DNA from: Pseudomonadota bacterium
GTDB taxonomy: Bacteria; Pseudomonadota; Gammaproteobacteria; Xanthomonadales; Xanthomonadaceae
Direction of reading: 5' to 3'
DNA length: 18,543 nucleotides
NCBI GenBank assembly: GCA_023425225.1
Contig: JAFADB010000193.1
Coordinates: forward strand, 1 to 18,543
Both the position numbers and the translations under genes were made by a program. Each line of letters starts with the position of its first letter. Within the stretch, counting starts at the first letter, position 1. Below are positions 6,282 to 15,802 of the stretch, one piece after another. The notes under the pieces are model-generated. The model had not been told where the DNA came from. It made no database searches and saw nothing but the letters and a program-made list of their open reading frames with translations.

Positions 6282-8345
6282 TCAGAACTCGAAGTTCATC
6301 GCCGGCCCGGCCAGGCCGACGAACTCGCCTTCCACGTAGTCCACGCCGGCACTGAACAGCAGGCTCATCGTGGCCGGGTCGCTGACGAACTCGGCGATCA
6401 CGCCGATGCCCGATTCGTGCGCACGTTCGGTGATCTCCTGGATCTTGGCCTGGTGCTCCTTGGCCAGCGCCAGGTCGCTGGTGAAGCCGCGGTCGAGCTT
6501 GAGGAAGGCCGGCTGGAAATGTGCCAGCAGCTGGAACGAATCCAGGCCGGAGCCGAACTGCTCCAGCCCCATCCTGCATCCCAGCGCCGAGGTGTCGGCC
6601 AGGAACTGCTGGGCGTTGCGCAGGTGGGTGAATACCTTGGCCTCGGGCGTCTGCAGCCACAGGCGCTCGCCGGGCACGCCGTGGGCTGCCAGCGAACTGC
6701 GGATCAGCGAGATCATCATCGGATCGTTGAACGATTCCGGGCTCACCTTCACCAGCAGGCTGGTGGCATGGCCGGCACGCTGGCGTTCGCCCAGCGCCGC
6801 GATGGCATGGGCCACCACCCAGCGGTCGATCTCCGGCATCAGCCCATGCTCCTGGGCGATGCCCATCAGCATGGCGGTGCTGACCGCCTCGCCGTTGCTG
6901 TCCATGCGCAGGTAGGTCTCGTACAGCTCGCGCGCCTCGCCGGCCAGCGTCATCACCGGCTGGAAATGCAGCAGCAGGCCCTCGCCGGCCAGCGCCTCGC
7001 GGATGCGCACCAGCCAGTGACGGATGCGCTCCTCCTCGGCGCGGTCGGCGGCGCCGGGGTCGAAGATGTGCACGCCGTTGCCGCCCAGTTCGACGGTCGA
7101 TTGCACGCTTTCATTGGCGCGCGCCAGCACCTGGCCGACGCTGGCGATCTTCTCGCCGATCTGCACCCCGCCGATGCTGATGGTCACCGTGGCCGAGCGC
7201 TCGCCGATGCTGAACACATGCGAGGCGAAGCCGGCGCGGATGCGTTCGGCCAGCGCCTGGGTCTGTGCATGCTGGCCCTGCAGCAGCACCGCGAAGCTGT
7301 TCTCGCCGAAGCGCGCGACCTTGGGGCCGTCGCCGATGAGCTGGGCCAGGTAGCCGGCCATCGCCGCAATCAGCGCGTCGGCCGAATCCAGGCCGATGTC
7401 GGGCAGCAAGCGGGCGTAGTGGTCCGGCTCGATCAGCAGGAAGCCGAACTGGCCTTCGCTGCGCCCGACCTGGGCCACCGCCGCCTCCAGCGAGGCCATG
7501 AAGGTCGGCCGGTTGAGCAGGCCGGTGACCTGGTCGCGCTGGCGCAGGTCCTCGACCTCGCGCGCCAGTTCGGGATCGAACTCCTCGCGGCGGCGGAACA
7601 CCACCTGCACGCAGGGCTCGCCCTCGTAGCTGGCGGTGGCGAACTCCATCGTCGCCGGGAACGTCTCGCCCTCCAGGCTGCGCGCATCCACCTGGTACTG
7701 CGGCGGCGGCGCCTCGCCCTTGCTCAGCGACTTGAGCAGCTGCTTGAAGCCCTCCACGTGCTGCGGTGCGATCAGGTCCAGCAGCGACAGGCCCTCCACG
7801 TCCTCGAACGACTCGAACCCGAACATCTCCAGGTAGGCGTCGTTGGCGCGGATGTGCATGCCTTCGTGGATGTAGGCGATGGGGTCGCGCGAGGAGGCGA
7901 TCAGCGCATCGCAGCGGCGTTCCACCTCGCGCATCTGCGCCTCGATCCGGCGCAGGCCGCGGCGTGCTTCCAGGTCGGTCCATTCGGCGGTGACGATCGC
8001 CGGCAGCAGCTCCGGACGCTGGCGCAGCACGATGCGGCGCACGCCGCTGGCGAGGGTGTCGGCCCACACGCGCTCGTCGATGGTGTCGGTCACCAGGATG
8101 ACCGGGATGTCCTTGCCGCTGGCGCTGACCGACTGCAGCACCAGCGGCAGCGGCAGGCTGTGGGCGTGCGCGGCCAGCACCAGGTCGATCGGCTGGCCGG
8201 AGAGCATCAGGGCCATCTCCTGCGGACTCTGCGGCCGCGCCGGGCGGACCGCGATGCCGCCGTTGCGCAGCGTGCTGACCATCGCCTCGGCGTCGCCGGC
8301 GTTGTCGTCCACGATCATCAGGCGGATGGTTATGTCGTTATGCAT
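6282..8345 (-). CDS. fimX: FimX-like c-di-GMP receptor (REC-PAS-GGDEF-EAL, all degenerate)
   Basis: FimX binds c-di-GMP through an inactive EAL domain and, in Xanthomonas and Pseudomonas, works with a PilZ protein and the PilB ATPase to control type IV pilus assembly. The 687 residues carry four domains in FimX order. A REC domain (about 8-115) has LVLAAHA where the phospho-acceptor Asp would be. A PAS domain (about 145-253) follows. The GGDEF domain (about 270-428) has GENSF (347-351) in place of GGDEF. The EAL domain (about 440-687) has ETY (476-478) in place of EAL, EQFGSG (595-600) in place of DDFGTG, and AEFVSD (651-656) in place of the AEGVE loop. FQPV (461-464), part of the nucleotide pocket, is kept. 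Neither cyclase nor phosphodiesterase activity is expected. GGAG lies six bases before ATG 8345. The name rests on architecture, length (P. aeruginosa FimX 691) and motif changes. Another degenerate GGDEF-EAL protein remains possible. Confidence 0.85.
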   Translation of the reverse strand: MHNDITIRLMIVDDNAGDAEAMVSTLRNGGIAVRPARPQSPQEMALMLSGQPIDLVLAAHAHSLPLPLVLQSVSASGKDIPVILVTDTIDERVWADTLASGVRRIVLRQRPELLPAIVTAEWTDLEARRGLRRIEAQMREVERRCDALIASSRDPIAYIHEGMHIRANDAYLEMFGFESFEDVEGLSLLDLIAPQHVEGFKQLLKSLSKGEAPPPQYQVDARSLEGETFPATMEFATASYEGEPCVQVVFRRREEFDPELAREVEDLRQRDQVTGLLNRPTFMASLEAAVAQVGRSEGQFGFLLIEPDHYARLLPDIGLDSADALIAAMAGYLAQLIGDGPKVARFGENSFAVLLQGQHAQTQALAERIRAGFASHVFSIGERSATVTISIGGVQIGEKIASVGQVLARANESVQSTVELGGNGVHIFDPGAADRAEEERIRHWLVRIREALAGEGLLLHFQPVMTLAGEARELYETYLRMDSNGEAVSTAMLMGIAQEHGLMPEIDRWVVAHAIAALGERQRAGHATSLLVKVSPESFNDPMMISLIRSSLAAHGVPGERLWLQTPEAKVFTHLRNAQQFLADTSALGCRMGLEQFGSGLDSFQLLAHFQPAFLKLDRGFTSDLALAKEHQAKIQEITERAHESGIGVIAEFVSDPATMSLLFSAGVDYVEGEFVGLAGPAMNFEF

Positions 8346-8441
8346 TCAGGACTCCGGATTCCGCCGTTTAATACACGAAGGCCGCAGGCGGCGTCCACGA
8401 CCGCGGCCGCGGGACGAGCAGGCGGTCGCAGCTTGGCCGCG

Positions 8442-9623
8442 TCAGGCCGCCTGGCCGGCGGCATGGCCCGAGGCCCAGGCCCACTGGAAGTTGTAGCCGC
8501 CCAGCCAGCCGGTGACGTCGAGCACCTCGCCGACGAAGTACAGGCCCGGCACCTTGCGCGATTCCATGGTTGCGGACGAGACCTGGTCGGTGGACACGCC
8601 GCCCAGCGTCACCTCGGCGGTGCGGTAGCCCTCGCTGCCGCTGGCCACCAGCGGCCAGTCCGACAGCGTCGCCGCCGCCTGCCGCAGTTCGCGCTCGTCG
8701 AGCTGGCGCAGCGGCTTGTCCGGCAGCCAGTGCTCGCACAGGCGCAGCGCGAAGCGGCGCGGGATCGCCTCGGACAGCATGGTGCGCAGTTCCGCGGCGC
8801 CGCGCTCGCGCTTTTGCCGCTGCAGCCAGGCCAGCGCGTCGCGGCCGGGCAGCAGGTCCAGGCGCAGGTCGTCGCCGGGCTGCCAGTACGAGGAGATCTG
8901 CAGGATCGCCGGACCGCTGACGCCGCGGTGGGTGATCAGCATGGAGTTGCGGAAGCTGGTGCCGTTGCAGCGTGCCTCCACCGGCAGGGCGACGCCGGCC
9001 AGGTCCTGCAGGCGCTGCTGGTGCCTGCCGCTGAGGGTCAGCGGCACCAGCGCGGCACGGGTGGGGAGTACCTCATGGCCGAAGCGGCGCGCCAGCTCGT
9101 AGCCGAAGCCGCTGGCGCCCATGCTCGGGATCGACAGCCCGCCGCTGGCCACCACCAGCGACTGCGCCTGCAACCGGCCCAGCGAGGTCTGCACGGCGAA
9201 GCCGTCGGCGCCGCGCTCGATGGACTGGATGTCGCAATGGGTGCGGATCTGCACGCCGGCCGCCTGGCATTCGTCCACCAGCATGCGCACGATCAGCTTG
9301 GATGAGATGTCGCAGAACAGCTGGCCCAGTTCCTTCTCGTGCCAGGCGATGCCATGGCGCTCGACCAGCGCGAGGAAATCGGCCGGGGTGTAGCGCGCCA
9401 GCGCCGACTTGCAGAAATGCGGGTTGGCCGAGAGGAAGTTGCCCGGCCCGGTGCCGGTATTGGTGAAATTGCAGCGGCCGCCGCCGGACATCAGGATCTT
9501 CTTGCCGACCTTGTTGGCATGGTCGATCACCTGCACCCGGCGTCCGCGCTGGCCGGCGGTGGCCGCGCACATCAGCCCGGCCGCGCCGGCGCCGATCACC
9601 AGGACGTCGCAGCCTTCGGTCAT
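8442..9623 (-). CDS. HI0933/YhiN-family NAD(P)/FAD-dependent flavoprotein
   Basis: The 393-residue protein belongs to the HI0933/YhiN group of flavoproteins, often labelled aminoacetone oxidase family FAD-binding enzyme. Its physiological substrate is not settled. Visible features are the FAD-binding dinucleotide motif VLVIGAGAAGLMCA (GAGAAG at residues 11-16), the family signature KKILMSGGGRCNFTN, LVVASGGLSIPSMGASG in the middle, and THRGVSGPAILQ. The C-terminal flavin-contact region is GLYFVGEVLDVTGWLGGYNFQWAWASG. Length is normal for the family. The ATG at 9623 overlaps the stop of yaeQ in an ATGA arrangement, so the two are translationally coupled. No separate ribosome binding site is needed. 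It ends 96 bp before the fimX-like start on the same strand; that gap holds no gene and no obvious terminator. Confidence 0.92.
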   Translation of the reverse strand: MTEGCDVLVIGAGAAGLMCAATAGQRGRRVQVIDHANKVGKKILMSGGGRCNFTNTGTGPGNFLSANPHFCKSALARYTPADFLALVERHGIAWHEKELGQLFCDISSKLIVRMLVDECQAAGVQIRTHCDIQSIERGADGFAVQTSLGRLQAQSLVVASGGLSIPSMGASGFGYELARRFGHEVLPTRAALVPLTLSGRHQQRLQDLAGVALPVEARCNGTSFRNSMLITHRGVSGPAILQISSYWQPGDDLRLDLLPGRDALAWLQRQKRERGAAELRTMLSEAIPRRFALRLCEHWLPDKPLRQLDERELRQAAATLSDWPLVASGSEGYRTAEVTLGGVSTDQVSSATMESRKVPGLYFVGEVLDVTGWLGGYNFQWAWASGHAAGQAA

Positions 9624-10168
9624 GCGCCGCCGTCGTAGCGGACCACCGGCACGAACGCCAGCGCGGAGTCGTCGCCGAGCACCTGCACCTCGCCGTCCTG
9701 CACCATCACGTCCAGGCGCATGCTGCGCGCGGCCAGTTCGCCCAGCGCGGCCACGGTCTCGGCGGGCAGGTCGATCACCTTCAACGGCTTCAGCCGCGAC
9801 AGTGCCGGGCGGTTCCGGTCCCACCACAGGTCGGCGGCGCGGCCGCCGTAGTTGACCACCAGCACCTGGCGGGCGCGGCCGCAGGCCTTGCGGATGCGCG
9901 CCTCGTCCGGCTGGCCGACCTCGATCCACTGCTCGATCGCGCCGGTGTAGTCGCGCCGCCACAGGTCCGGCTCGTCGTCGCTGCTCAGGCCCTTGCCGAA
10001 CTCCAGGCGCTCGTCGGCCTCCAGCGCGAACGCCAGCAGGCGCACCATCAGGCGCTGGTCGGTCTCGGAGGGGTGCTGGGCCAGGGTGAGCGCGTGGGCG
10101 GCGTAGTAGCCGCGGTCCATGTCGCTGATTTGCAGGTCCGCCTTGCGGATCGTGGCGGTCAGGGCCAT
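9620..10168 (-). CDS. yaeQ: YaeQ family protein
   Basis: The 182-residue protein aligns by eye along its whole length with E. coli YaeQ (181 residues). It carries the conserved MALTATIRKADLQISDMDR start, HALTLAQHPSETDQRLMVRL, LEFGKGLSSDDEPDLW and KACGRARQVLVVNYGG. YaeQ has a PD-(D/E)XK nuclease-like fold. A multicopy effect compensating for RfaH loss has been reported for it, but its biochemical role is unknown. Acidic residues such as DDEPDLW and a Glu in WIEVGQPDE are candidates for the nuclease-like site. ATG 10168 is the family start, though only a weak AAGAA precedes it. The final TGA overlaps the ATG of the flavoprotein gene by four bases. An association of these two proteins is suggested by the coupling, not shown. 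Confidence 0.95.
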   Translation of the reverse strand: MALTATIRKADLQISDMDRGYYAAHALTLAQHPSETDQRLMVRLLAFALEADERLEFGKGLSSDDEPDLWRRDYTGAIEQWIEVGQPDEARIRKACGRARQVLVVNYGGRAADLWWDRNRPALSRLKPLKVIDLPAETVAALGELAARSMRLDVMVQDGEVQVLGDDSALAFVPVVRYDGGA

Positions 10169-10194
10169 CGTGGTGGGGTTCTTGAGGGGCGGCC

Positions 10195-10200
10195 ATCATA
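10195..10200 (-). promoter_or_regulatory. Candidate -10 element for the yaeQ operon
   Basis: On the minus strand TATGAT matches the TATAAT consensus at five of six positions, 26 bases upstream of the yaeQ ATG. No good -35 hexamer is visible at the right distance, so the call is tentative. Confidence 0.35.
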
Positions 10201-10298
10201 AGTGGTCGGGGCTTCCGCGCGGCATCCGGCGGGCGGCGGGCAATTCCGTTCAGTGCCCGTAAATAAAAAATGTTCGCTTTTCCGCATCAACCCGCGTA

Positions 10299-10326
10299 TT
10301 GTTCGATCCACTGTGTTTGCTAGGGT
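10299..10326 (+). promoter_or_regulatory. Candidate sigma70 promoter of the cold-shock gene
   Basis: TTGTTC (10299-10304) and TAGGGT (10321-10326) are separated by 16 bases. The -10 is preceded by TGC, an extended -10. An AT-rich stretch around 10258-10283 lies upstream, where an UP element could act. A start near 10333 is implied. Confidence 0.5.
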
Positions 10327-10332
10327 CACCGT

Positions 10333-10463
10333 GAATCGTGGCCTGGTGCAGCAGATCGTTTGATCCGCTTCATCGTTCCGCTTTACCAACGCCTGCAACT
10401 CAGTCCGGCCCCGCGTGTGCGGTGGCTGCGATATTCCAACCTTTGTTTCAGGAGTTAGTAAAA
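10333..10463 (+). promoter_or_regulatory. Long 5' leader of the cold-shock mRNA
   Basis: If the promoter at 10299-10326 is used, the transcript has about 130 untranslated bases. This is the length range of temperature-sensing leaders of cspA-type mRNAs. AGGAG at 10450-10454 lies nine bases before the ATG. I see no cold box matching the E. coli consensus. The rest of the 10169-10463 spacer holds only the two divergent promoters. Confidence 0.4.
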
Positions 10464-10673
10464 ATGTCTGATCGCCAGACCGGTACCGTCAAGTGGTTCA
10501 ACGACGCCAAGGGCTTCGGCTTCATCACCCCGGAAAGCGGCCCGGACCTGTTCGTGCATTTCCGCGCGATCCAGGGCACCGGCTTCAAGTCGCTGCAGGA
10601 AGGCCAGAAGGTGACCTTCGTCGCCGTCCAGGGCCAGAAGGGCATGCAGGCTGACCAGGTTCAGCCGGTTTAA
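10464..10673 (+). CDS. Cold-shock domain protein (CspA family)
   Basis: The 69-residue protein is a single cold-shock domain that binds single-stranded RNA and DNA and can act as an RNA chaperone. RNP1 is KGFGFI (residues 16-21) and RNP2 is LFVHF (29-33). The segment VHFRAIQGTGFKSLQEGQ is of the kind I associate with xanthomonad Csp proteins. AGGAG nine bases upstream fixes ATG 10464. It is monocistronic: its own promoter and long leader lie upstream and a strong terminator follows 27 bases after the stop. The frame is open further upstream, but nothing there resembles a Csp. Whether it is cold-induced or constitutive cannot be read from the protein. Confidence 0.97.
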   Translation: MSDRQTGTVKWFNDAKGFGFITPESGPDLFVHFRAIQGTGFKSLQEGQKVTFVAVQGQKGMQADQVQPV

Positions 10674-10700
10674 TTGCCGCGGCCATCGCAGGATGGTCCG

Positions 10701-10735
10701 AACGCCGGGGGCGCAAGCTCCCGGCGTTTTCTTTT
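10701..10735 (+). terminator. Intrinsic terminator of the cold-shock gene
   Basis: AACGCCGGGGGC (10701-10712) pairs with GCTCCCGGCGTT (10717-10728), with one G-U pair, around a GCAA tetraloop. TTTTCTTTT follows at 10727-10735. This is a textbook rho-independent terminator 27 bases after the stop codon. Confidence 0.9.
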
Positions 10736-10823
10736 GTGGAACCGGCGCGGCCGATGATCGGCAAGGCCTGTTCATCGCCGGCCGTTACCATGTGCGGCTC
10801 GCATGGCAACCGGCCCCTGCCGC

Positions 10824-11515
10824 ATGATCACGGTCCACCACCTGGAAAACTCCCGCTCGCAGCGCGTGCTGTGGCTGCTCGAGGAACTGCAGCTGCCCTA
10901 TCGCATCCAGCGCTATGCGCGCGACCCGGACACGCTGCTGGCGCCGCCGGAACTGCGTGCGATCCACCCGCTGGGCAAGTCGCCGGTGCTGGTCGATGAC
11001 GGCCACGTGCTGGCCGAGTCGGGTGCGATCATCGACTACCTGTGCGACCGCTACGACAGCGAGCGGCGCTTCTCGCCCACGCCGCAGCCGGTGGATGCGC
11101 CCGAGCGGCTGAAGTTCCGCTACTGGCTCCACTATGCCGAGGGTTCGGCGATGCCGCCGCTGCTGATGACGCTGGTGTTCGGGCGCATCCGCACTGCACC
11201 GATGCCGTTCTTCGCCCGGCCGGTTGCCCGCGCCATCGTCGACAAGGCGATGAAGGCCTTCGTCGGCCCGCAGCTGCGCCTGCACCTGGACTGGATGGAG
11301 CGCGAGCTGGCGGCGACCGGCTGGTTCGCCGGTGAGCGCTTCACCGCGGCCGACATCCAGATGAGCTTCCCGGTGCAGGCCGCGGCCGCGCGCGGCGGCG
11401 GCCTGGACAGTCATCCGAACCTGGCCGGTTTCCTGCAGCGTATCGGCCAGCGTCCCGCCTTCCAGCGTGCGCTGCGCCAGGGCGGACCGTTCGAACTGCT
11501 CGGCGCATCGAGCTG

Positions 11516-11516
<1 letters not shown>
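10824..11516 (+). CDS. Glutathione S-transferase family protein
   Basis: The protein has a thioredoxin-like N-terminal domain (about residues 1-78) with MITVHHLENSRSQRVLWLLE, where the first Ser/Arg pair is the likely glutathione-activating site. The glutathione-binding LAESGAIIDYL follows. An all-helical C-terminal domain (about 90-225) carries WFAGERFTAADIQMSFPV, the usual GST N-capping box region. Family members conjugate glutathione or reduce substrates with it; this one's substrate is unknown. I prefer ATG 10824 (230 residues) because the family normally begins at MITVH. ATG 10803 would add seven residues, and neither has a clear ribosome binding site. The stop codon overlaps the selO start as TGATG, so the two genes are coupled. 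Confidence 0.9.
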
Positions 11517-13069
<1,553 letters not shown>

Positions 13070-13118
13070 GCCGCCCTGCGCCTTGCAACCCTTGCCCGTT
13101 CCCGTGAATGATCCGGAC

Positions 13119-13679
13119 ATGACCGAATCCACCTGCTGCGCCTGCGACGGCGAATCCTCCCCGGCCGACTGGTCGGCCCGCATCCGCGACATCGCCGACT
13201 TCCCCAAGCCGGGCATCCTGTTCAAGGACATCACCCCGCTGCTGGCCGACGGCCCGGACTTCGCCTCGGCCATCGACGCGATGGCCAAGCCGTGGCGGCA
13301 GACGCCGCTGGACGCGGTGATGGGCATCGAGTCGCGCGGCTTCATCCTCGGCGCCGCGCTGGCGCATGAGCTGCGCACCGGTTTCGTGCCGGTGCGCAAG
13401 CCCGGCAAGCTGCCGGGCCACGTCCTGCGCCAGGCGTACGCGCTGGAGTACGGCAGCAACGTGCTCGAGGTGCACGCCGATGCGCTGGAGCCCGGCGCGC
13501 GTGTGCTGATCGTCGACGACGTGCTGGCCACCGGCGGCACCCTGGATGCCGCGCTGTCGCTGGCCAGGCAGTTGCAGGCCGAAGTGGTGGGCGCGGCGGT
13601 GCTGGTGGAACTGCAGGCGCTGGAAGGGCGCAAGCGCTGGGATCCGCAGCTGCCGCTGCTGGCGACGCTGCGCTACTGA
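13119..13679 (+). CDS. apt: Adenine phosphoribosyltransferase
   Basis: Apt salvages adenine by joining it to PRPP to make AMP in the cytoplasm. The 186 residues fit the family. Visible are IRDIADFPKPGILFKDITPLL near the N terminus, AVMGIESRGFILGAALA, VRKPGKLPG, and the PRPP-binding signature VLIVDDVLATGGT. These distinguish Apt from other phosphoribosyltransferases. The start at ATG 13119 is chosen over GTG 13104; neither has a clear ribosome binding site, and both leave a Cys-containing extension (TESTCCACDG) before the usual family start. This short extension is unusual. The gene begins 49 bp after selO on the same strand and could share its transcript. Confidence 0.95.
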   Translation: MTESTCCACDGESSPADWSARIRDIADFPKPGILFKDITPLLADGPDFASAIDAMAKPWRQTPLDAVMGIESRGFILGAALAHELRTGFVPVRKPGKLPGHVLRQAYALEYGSNVLEVHADALEPGARVLIVDDVLATGGTLDAALSLARQLQAEVVGAAVLVELQALEGRKRWDPQLPLLATLRY

Positions 13680-13738
13680 GAGCCGCATCGCCGGCTGGAT
13701 CGCTTTCGCGCAACAGGAAGGCGGCTGCAGAGCCCGTG

Positions 13739-13805
13739 GTGGGAGCGGCATGCGCCGCGATGAGGCTTTACCGAGGAAACCACTCGCGGCTCACACCGCT
13801 CCCAC
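13739..13805. repeat. Imperfect inverted repeat, xanthomonad GTGGGAGCGGC-type intergenic element
   Basis: Two 22-base arms, 13739-13760 and 13784-13805, pair with only a few mismatches; the outer ten bases GTGGGAGCGG / CCGCTCCCAC are perfect. A second inverted pair, CTTTACCG (13766-13773) and CGGTAAAG (13805-13812), is offset from the first, so two different hairpins can form. It lies between the convergent apt and aldo/keto reductase genes and may act as a terminator. The rest of the 13680-13875 spacer shows nothing. Confidence 0.7.
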
Positions 13806-13875
13806 GGTAAAGGCTCGGCAGTGCCACCGCGCCGGTGCACAGGGCAGGCTGGCGCGGTGTGGAGCGGATGCCGCC

Positions 13876-14787
13876 CTAGGCTGCGGTCGAACCGGCCTCG
13901 GCCTGCTTGCGTTCGTACTCGGCGCCGCCTTCCTTGTCGAGTGCGGCGAACTCCTCGTCCGACAGCGCGATATCGACCGCCGCCACGTTCTGCTCCAGGT
14001 GCGCGATCTTGCCGGTGCCGGGGATCGGCAGCATCACCGGGCTGCGCTTGAGCACCCAGGCCAGCGCCACCTGGCTGGGCGAGGCACCATGCGCCTGGGC
14101 GATGGCATCCAGCAGCGAGCCCGGTTTGGCCAGCTCGCCGGCCGCCAGCGGGAACCACGGGATGAAGCCGATGCCTTGGGCGCTGCAGTAGTCGAGCACG
14201 TCCTCGCTGGTGCGATCGACCAGGTTGTAGCGGTTCTGCACCGTGGCCACCGGGAACACCTTGGCCGCCGCCTCGATGTCCTCCACCGAGACCTCGCTCA
14301 GCCCGGCGTGGCGGATGATGCCCTTGTCCAGCAGCAGCCTGATCGCGTCGAACTGCTCGGCGCGCGGCACCTTGGAATCGATGCGGTGCAGCTGCCACAG
14401 GTCGATGCGCTCCACGCCCAGGTGGCGCAGGCTCTTGTAGGCCTGCTGGATCAGGTACTCGGGCCGGCCCACCGGCGGCCACGCGTCCGGGCCGGTGCGG
14501 GTGAGGCCGCCCTTGGTGGCGACCACGATGTTCCTGTAGGGATGCAGCGCCTCGCGGATCAGCGGCTCGGACACGTCCGGGCCGTACGAATCGGCGGTGT
14601 CGATGAAGTCGATGCCCAGCTCGGGCAGGCGCTTCAGCGTGCGCAGCGCCTCGTCGCGGTCGGGCGGATCGCCCCAGATGCCGGGGCCGGTGATGCGCAT
14701 GGCGCCGAAGCCGAGGCGGTTGACCTGCAGGTCGCCGCCGATCAGGAACTGGCCCGAGCGCGCGGCCAGGGAAGAGGAAGTGGACAT
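13876..14787 (-). CDS. Aldo/keto reductase
   Basis: The 303-residue protein is an NADPH-dependent aldo/keto reductase with the (beta/alpha)8 barrel. The catalytic tetrad is visible as Asp63 and Tyr68 (FIDTADSYGP), Lys92 (VVATKGGL) and His134 (LWQLHRID). The NADPH-binding end is seen in LPIPGTGKIAHLEQNVAA. The sequence pattern resembles the oxidoreductases annotated as YajO/pyridoxal-reductase-like. The substrate cannot be told from sequence. AGGAGG five bases before ATG 14787 is an excellent ribosome binding site and decides the start. The open frame that continues far upstream is a high-GC artefact. It appears to be a single gene, convergent with apt. Confidence 0.94.
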   Translation of the reverse strand: MSTSSSLAARSGQFLIGGDLQVNRLGFGAMRITGPGIWGDPPDRDEALRTLKRLPELGIDFIDTADSYGPDVSEPLIREALHPYRNIVVATKGGLTRTGPDAWPPVGRPEYLIQQAYKSLRHLGVERIDLWQLHRIDSKVPRAEQFDAIRLLLDKGIIRHAGLSEVSVEDIEAAAKVFPVATVQNRYNLVDRTSEDVLDYCSAQGIGFIPWFPLAAGELAKPGSLLDAIAQAHGASPSQVALAWVLKRSPVMLPIPGTGKIAHLEQNVAAVDIALSDEEFAALDKEGGAEYERKQAEAGSTAA

Positions 14788-15391
14788 GGTGCCTCCTGTG
14801 CAAGGGAACGGACGCGCCGGCGTTCGGGCGGGCCGGGGCCTGCACCATCGCCACATGCGTCCGCAACCGCGATTGTGGACGCACCGGCGTTCACGCACGG
14901 TCGATGCCCGGGCGACAGTGCTTTCCAGCCGTGGCGAGGAAGGCAATGTAGGAATCGTCGCGCTCGCCAATGCCCGTGGAAGCGCGCGGTCGTCGCTCCC
15001 GCGCACGCGGCAGCCATGGAGGTTGCCGTGGCCCGCACGAACCGCCCTGAATGATCGGCCCTGACCGCCCATTCGGCTGTGGCGAAGCGCCCCGGGCCGC
15101 AGTAACGCGCTTCCCGCTTGCGCGGGGATGACGAGGGGCCAAGGTTTGGTCAGCAAGCCTCGATTCGAGTTTCGATGCCGCCCGGCACGGCCGGAGCGCC
15201 GCGTGCCAGACGTTGTGCATCGCAGCGGCGAAGCTTTCACGGACAGCAGCGCGCGCAAGCCGATCCCGGGCCTTGCGCCCGCATTGCGGCAGAAGCGGTG
15301 GGAACGTTGCGCGGTACCCAGCCGCTGCGCGGGGACGACATGCTTGCATGCCGGCGACGCGATGGATGCCGTTATCGCGCCGGTGCAGGGA
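14788..15391. repeat. 604-bp gene-free region with three REP-like units
   Basis: No credible gene is present. Open frames here translate to low-complexity Arg/Ala/Pro-rich products, including the VIPAQAG peptide typical of translated intergenic repeats. Three related units are visible. CCGCTTGCGCGGGGATGACG (15114-15133) and a slightly shorter copy at 15322-15339 are in the same orientation. An inverted copy at 14990-15010 matches the first at about 17 of 21 positions. The unit at 15114 can itself fold (CCCGC-TTGC-GCGGG). The stretch 14788-14890 is the upstream region of the aldo/keto reductase, but I see no clear promoter hexamers. Confidence 0.55.
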
Positions 15392-15802
15392 TCAGGCCGT
15401 GCCCGATCGCCGCTCCCGCTCCCGCATCCAGTCGCGCGCCACGGCATGCCCGACCTCGGGCCTGTCCACCACCAGCACCAGCTGGTGGTCGTGGTCGCTG
15501 TATTGCACCTGGATGTTGACGCCGGCCTGCGCCATGCGCCCGCACAGTTCCGCCAGCTGGCCGGGGCGGTCCTGGTCCAGGCGCAGCAGGATCGCCTCGC
15601 GTTCGGCGACGACGTTGAACCCGTGCGCCTCCAGTACCTGGGACGCTGGGTCGTCGGAACGGAACAGGAAATGCGCCAGTCCGCCGCCGTCGGCGACCCA
15701 GGCGCCACCGCCTTCGATGCTGATGCCGGCCTCGCCCAGCGCCCTGGCCATGGCCGCCAGGTTCCCGGGGCGGTCGGGCAGCAGGATGGACAGGTCCTTC
15801 AT
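15392..15802 (-). CDS. Two-ACT-domain amino-acid-binding protein
   Basis: The 136 residues form two tandem ACT domains: about 4-65 (LSILLPDRPGNLAAMARALGEA) and about 71-125 (ILLRLDQDRPGQLAELCGRM). Both have the DRPG(N/Q)LA turn that shapes the amino-acid pocket. There is no catalytic or DNA-binding domain, so it is probably a small ligand sensor. A GcvR-like regulator is one option, but GcvR is longer and the call is not firm. ATG 15802 overlaps the stop of the OsmC gene by four bases (ATGA), so translation is coupled to it. No own ribosome binding site is seen. The tail RERERRSGTA is polar and probably disordered. Confidence 0.85.
   Translation of the reverse strand: MKDLSILLPDRPGNLAAMARALGEAGISIEGGGAWVADGGGLAHFLFRSDDPASQVLEAHGFNVVAEREAILLRLDQDRPGQLAELCGRMAQAGVNIQVQYSDHDHQLVLVVDRPEVGHAVARDWMRERERRSGTA

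Noticed and set aside
6417..9305. 962-codon open frame on the plus strand
   Set aside because: It is antisense to the fimX-like and flavoprotein genes, has low-complexity Ala/Arg/Gln/His-rich content and no recognisable domain; long antisense frames are expected at this GC content.
14891..15349. 152-codon minus-strand frame in the gene-free region
   Set aside because: Its product is mostly translated intergenic repeat, with no ribosome binding site and no domain.
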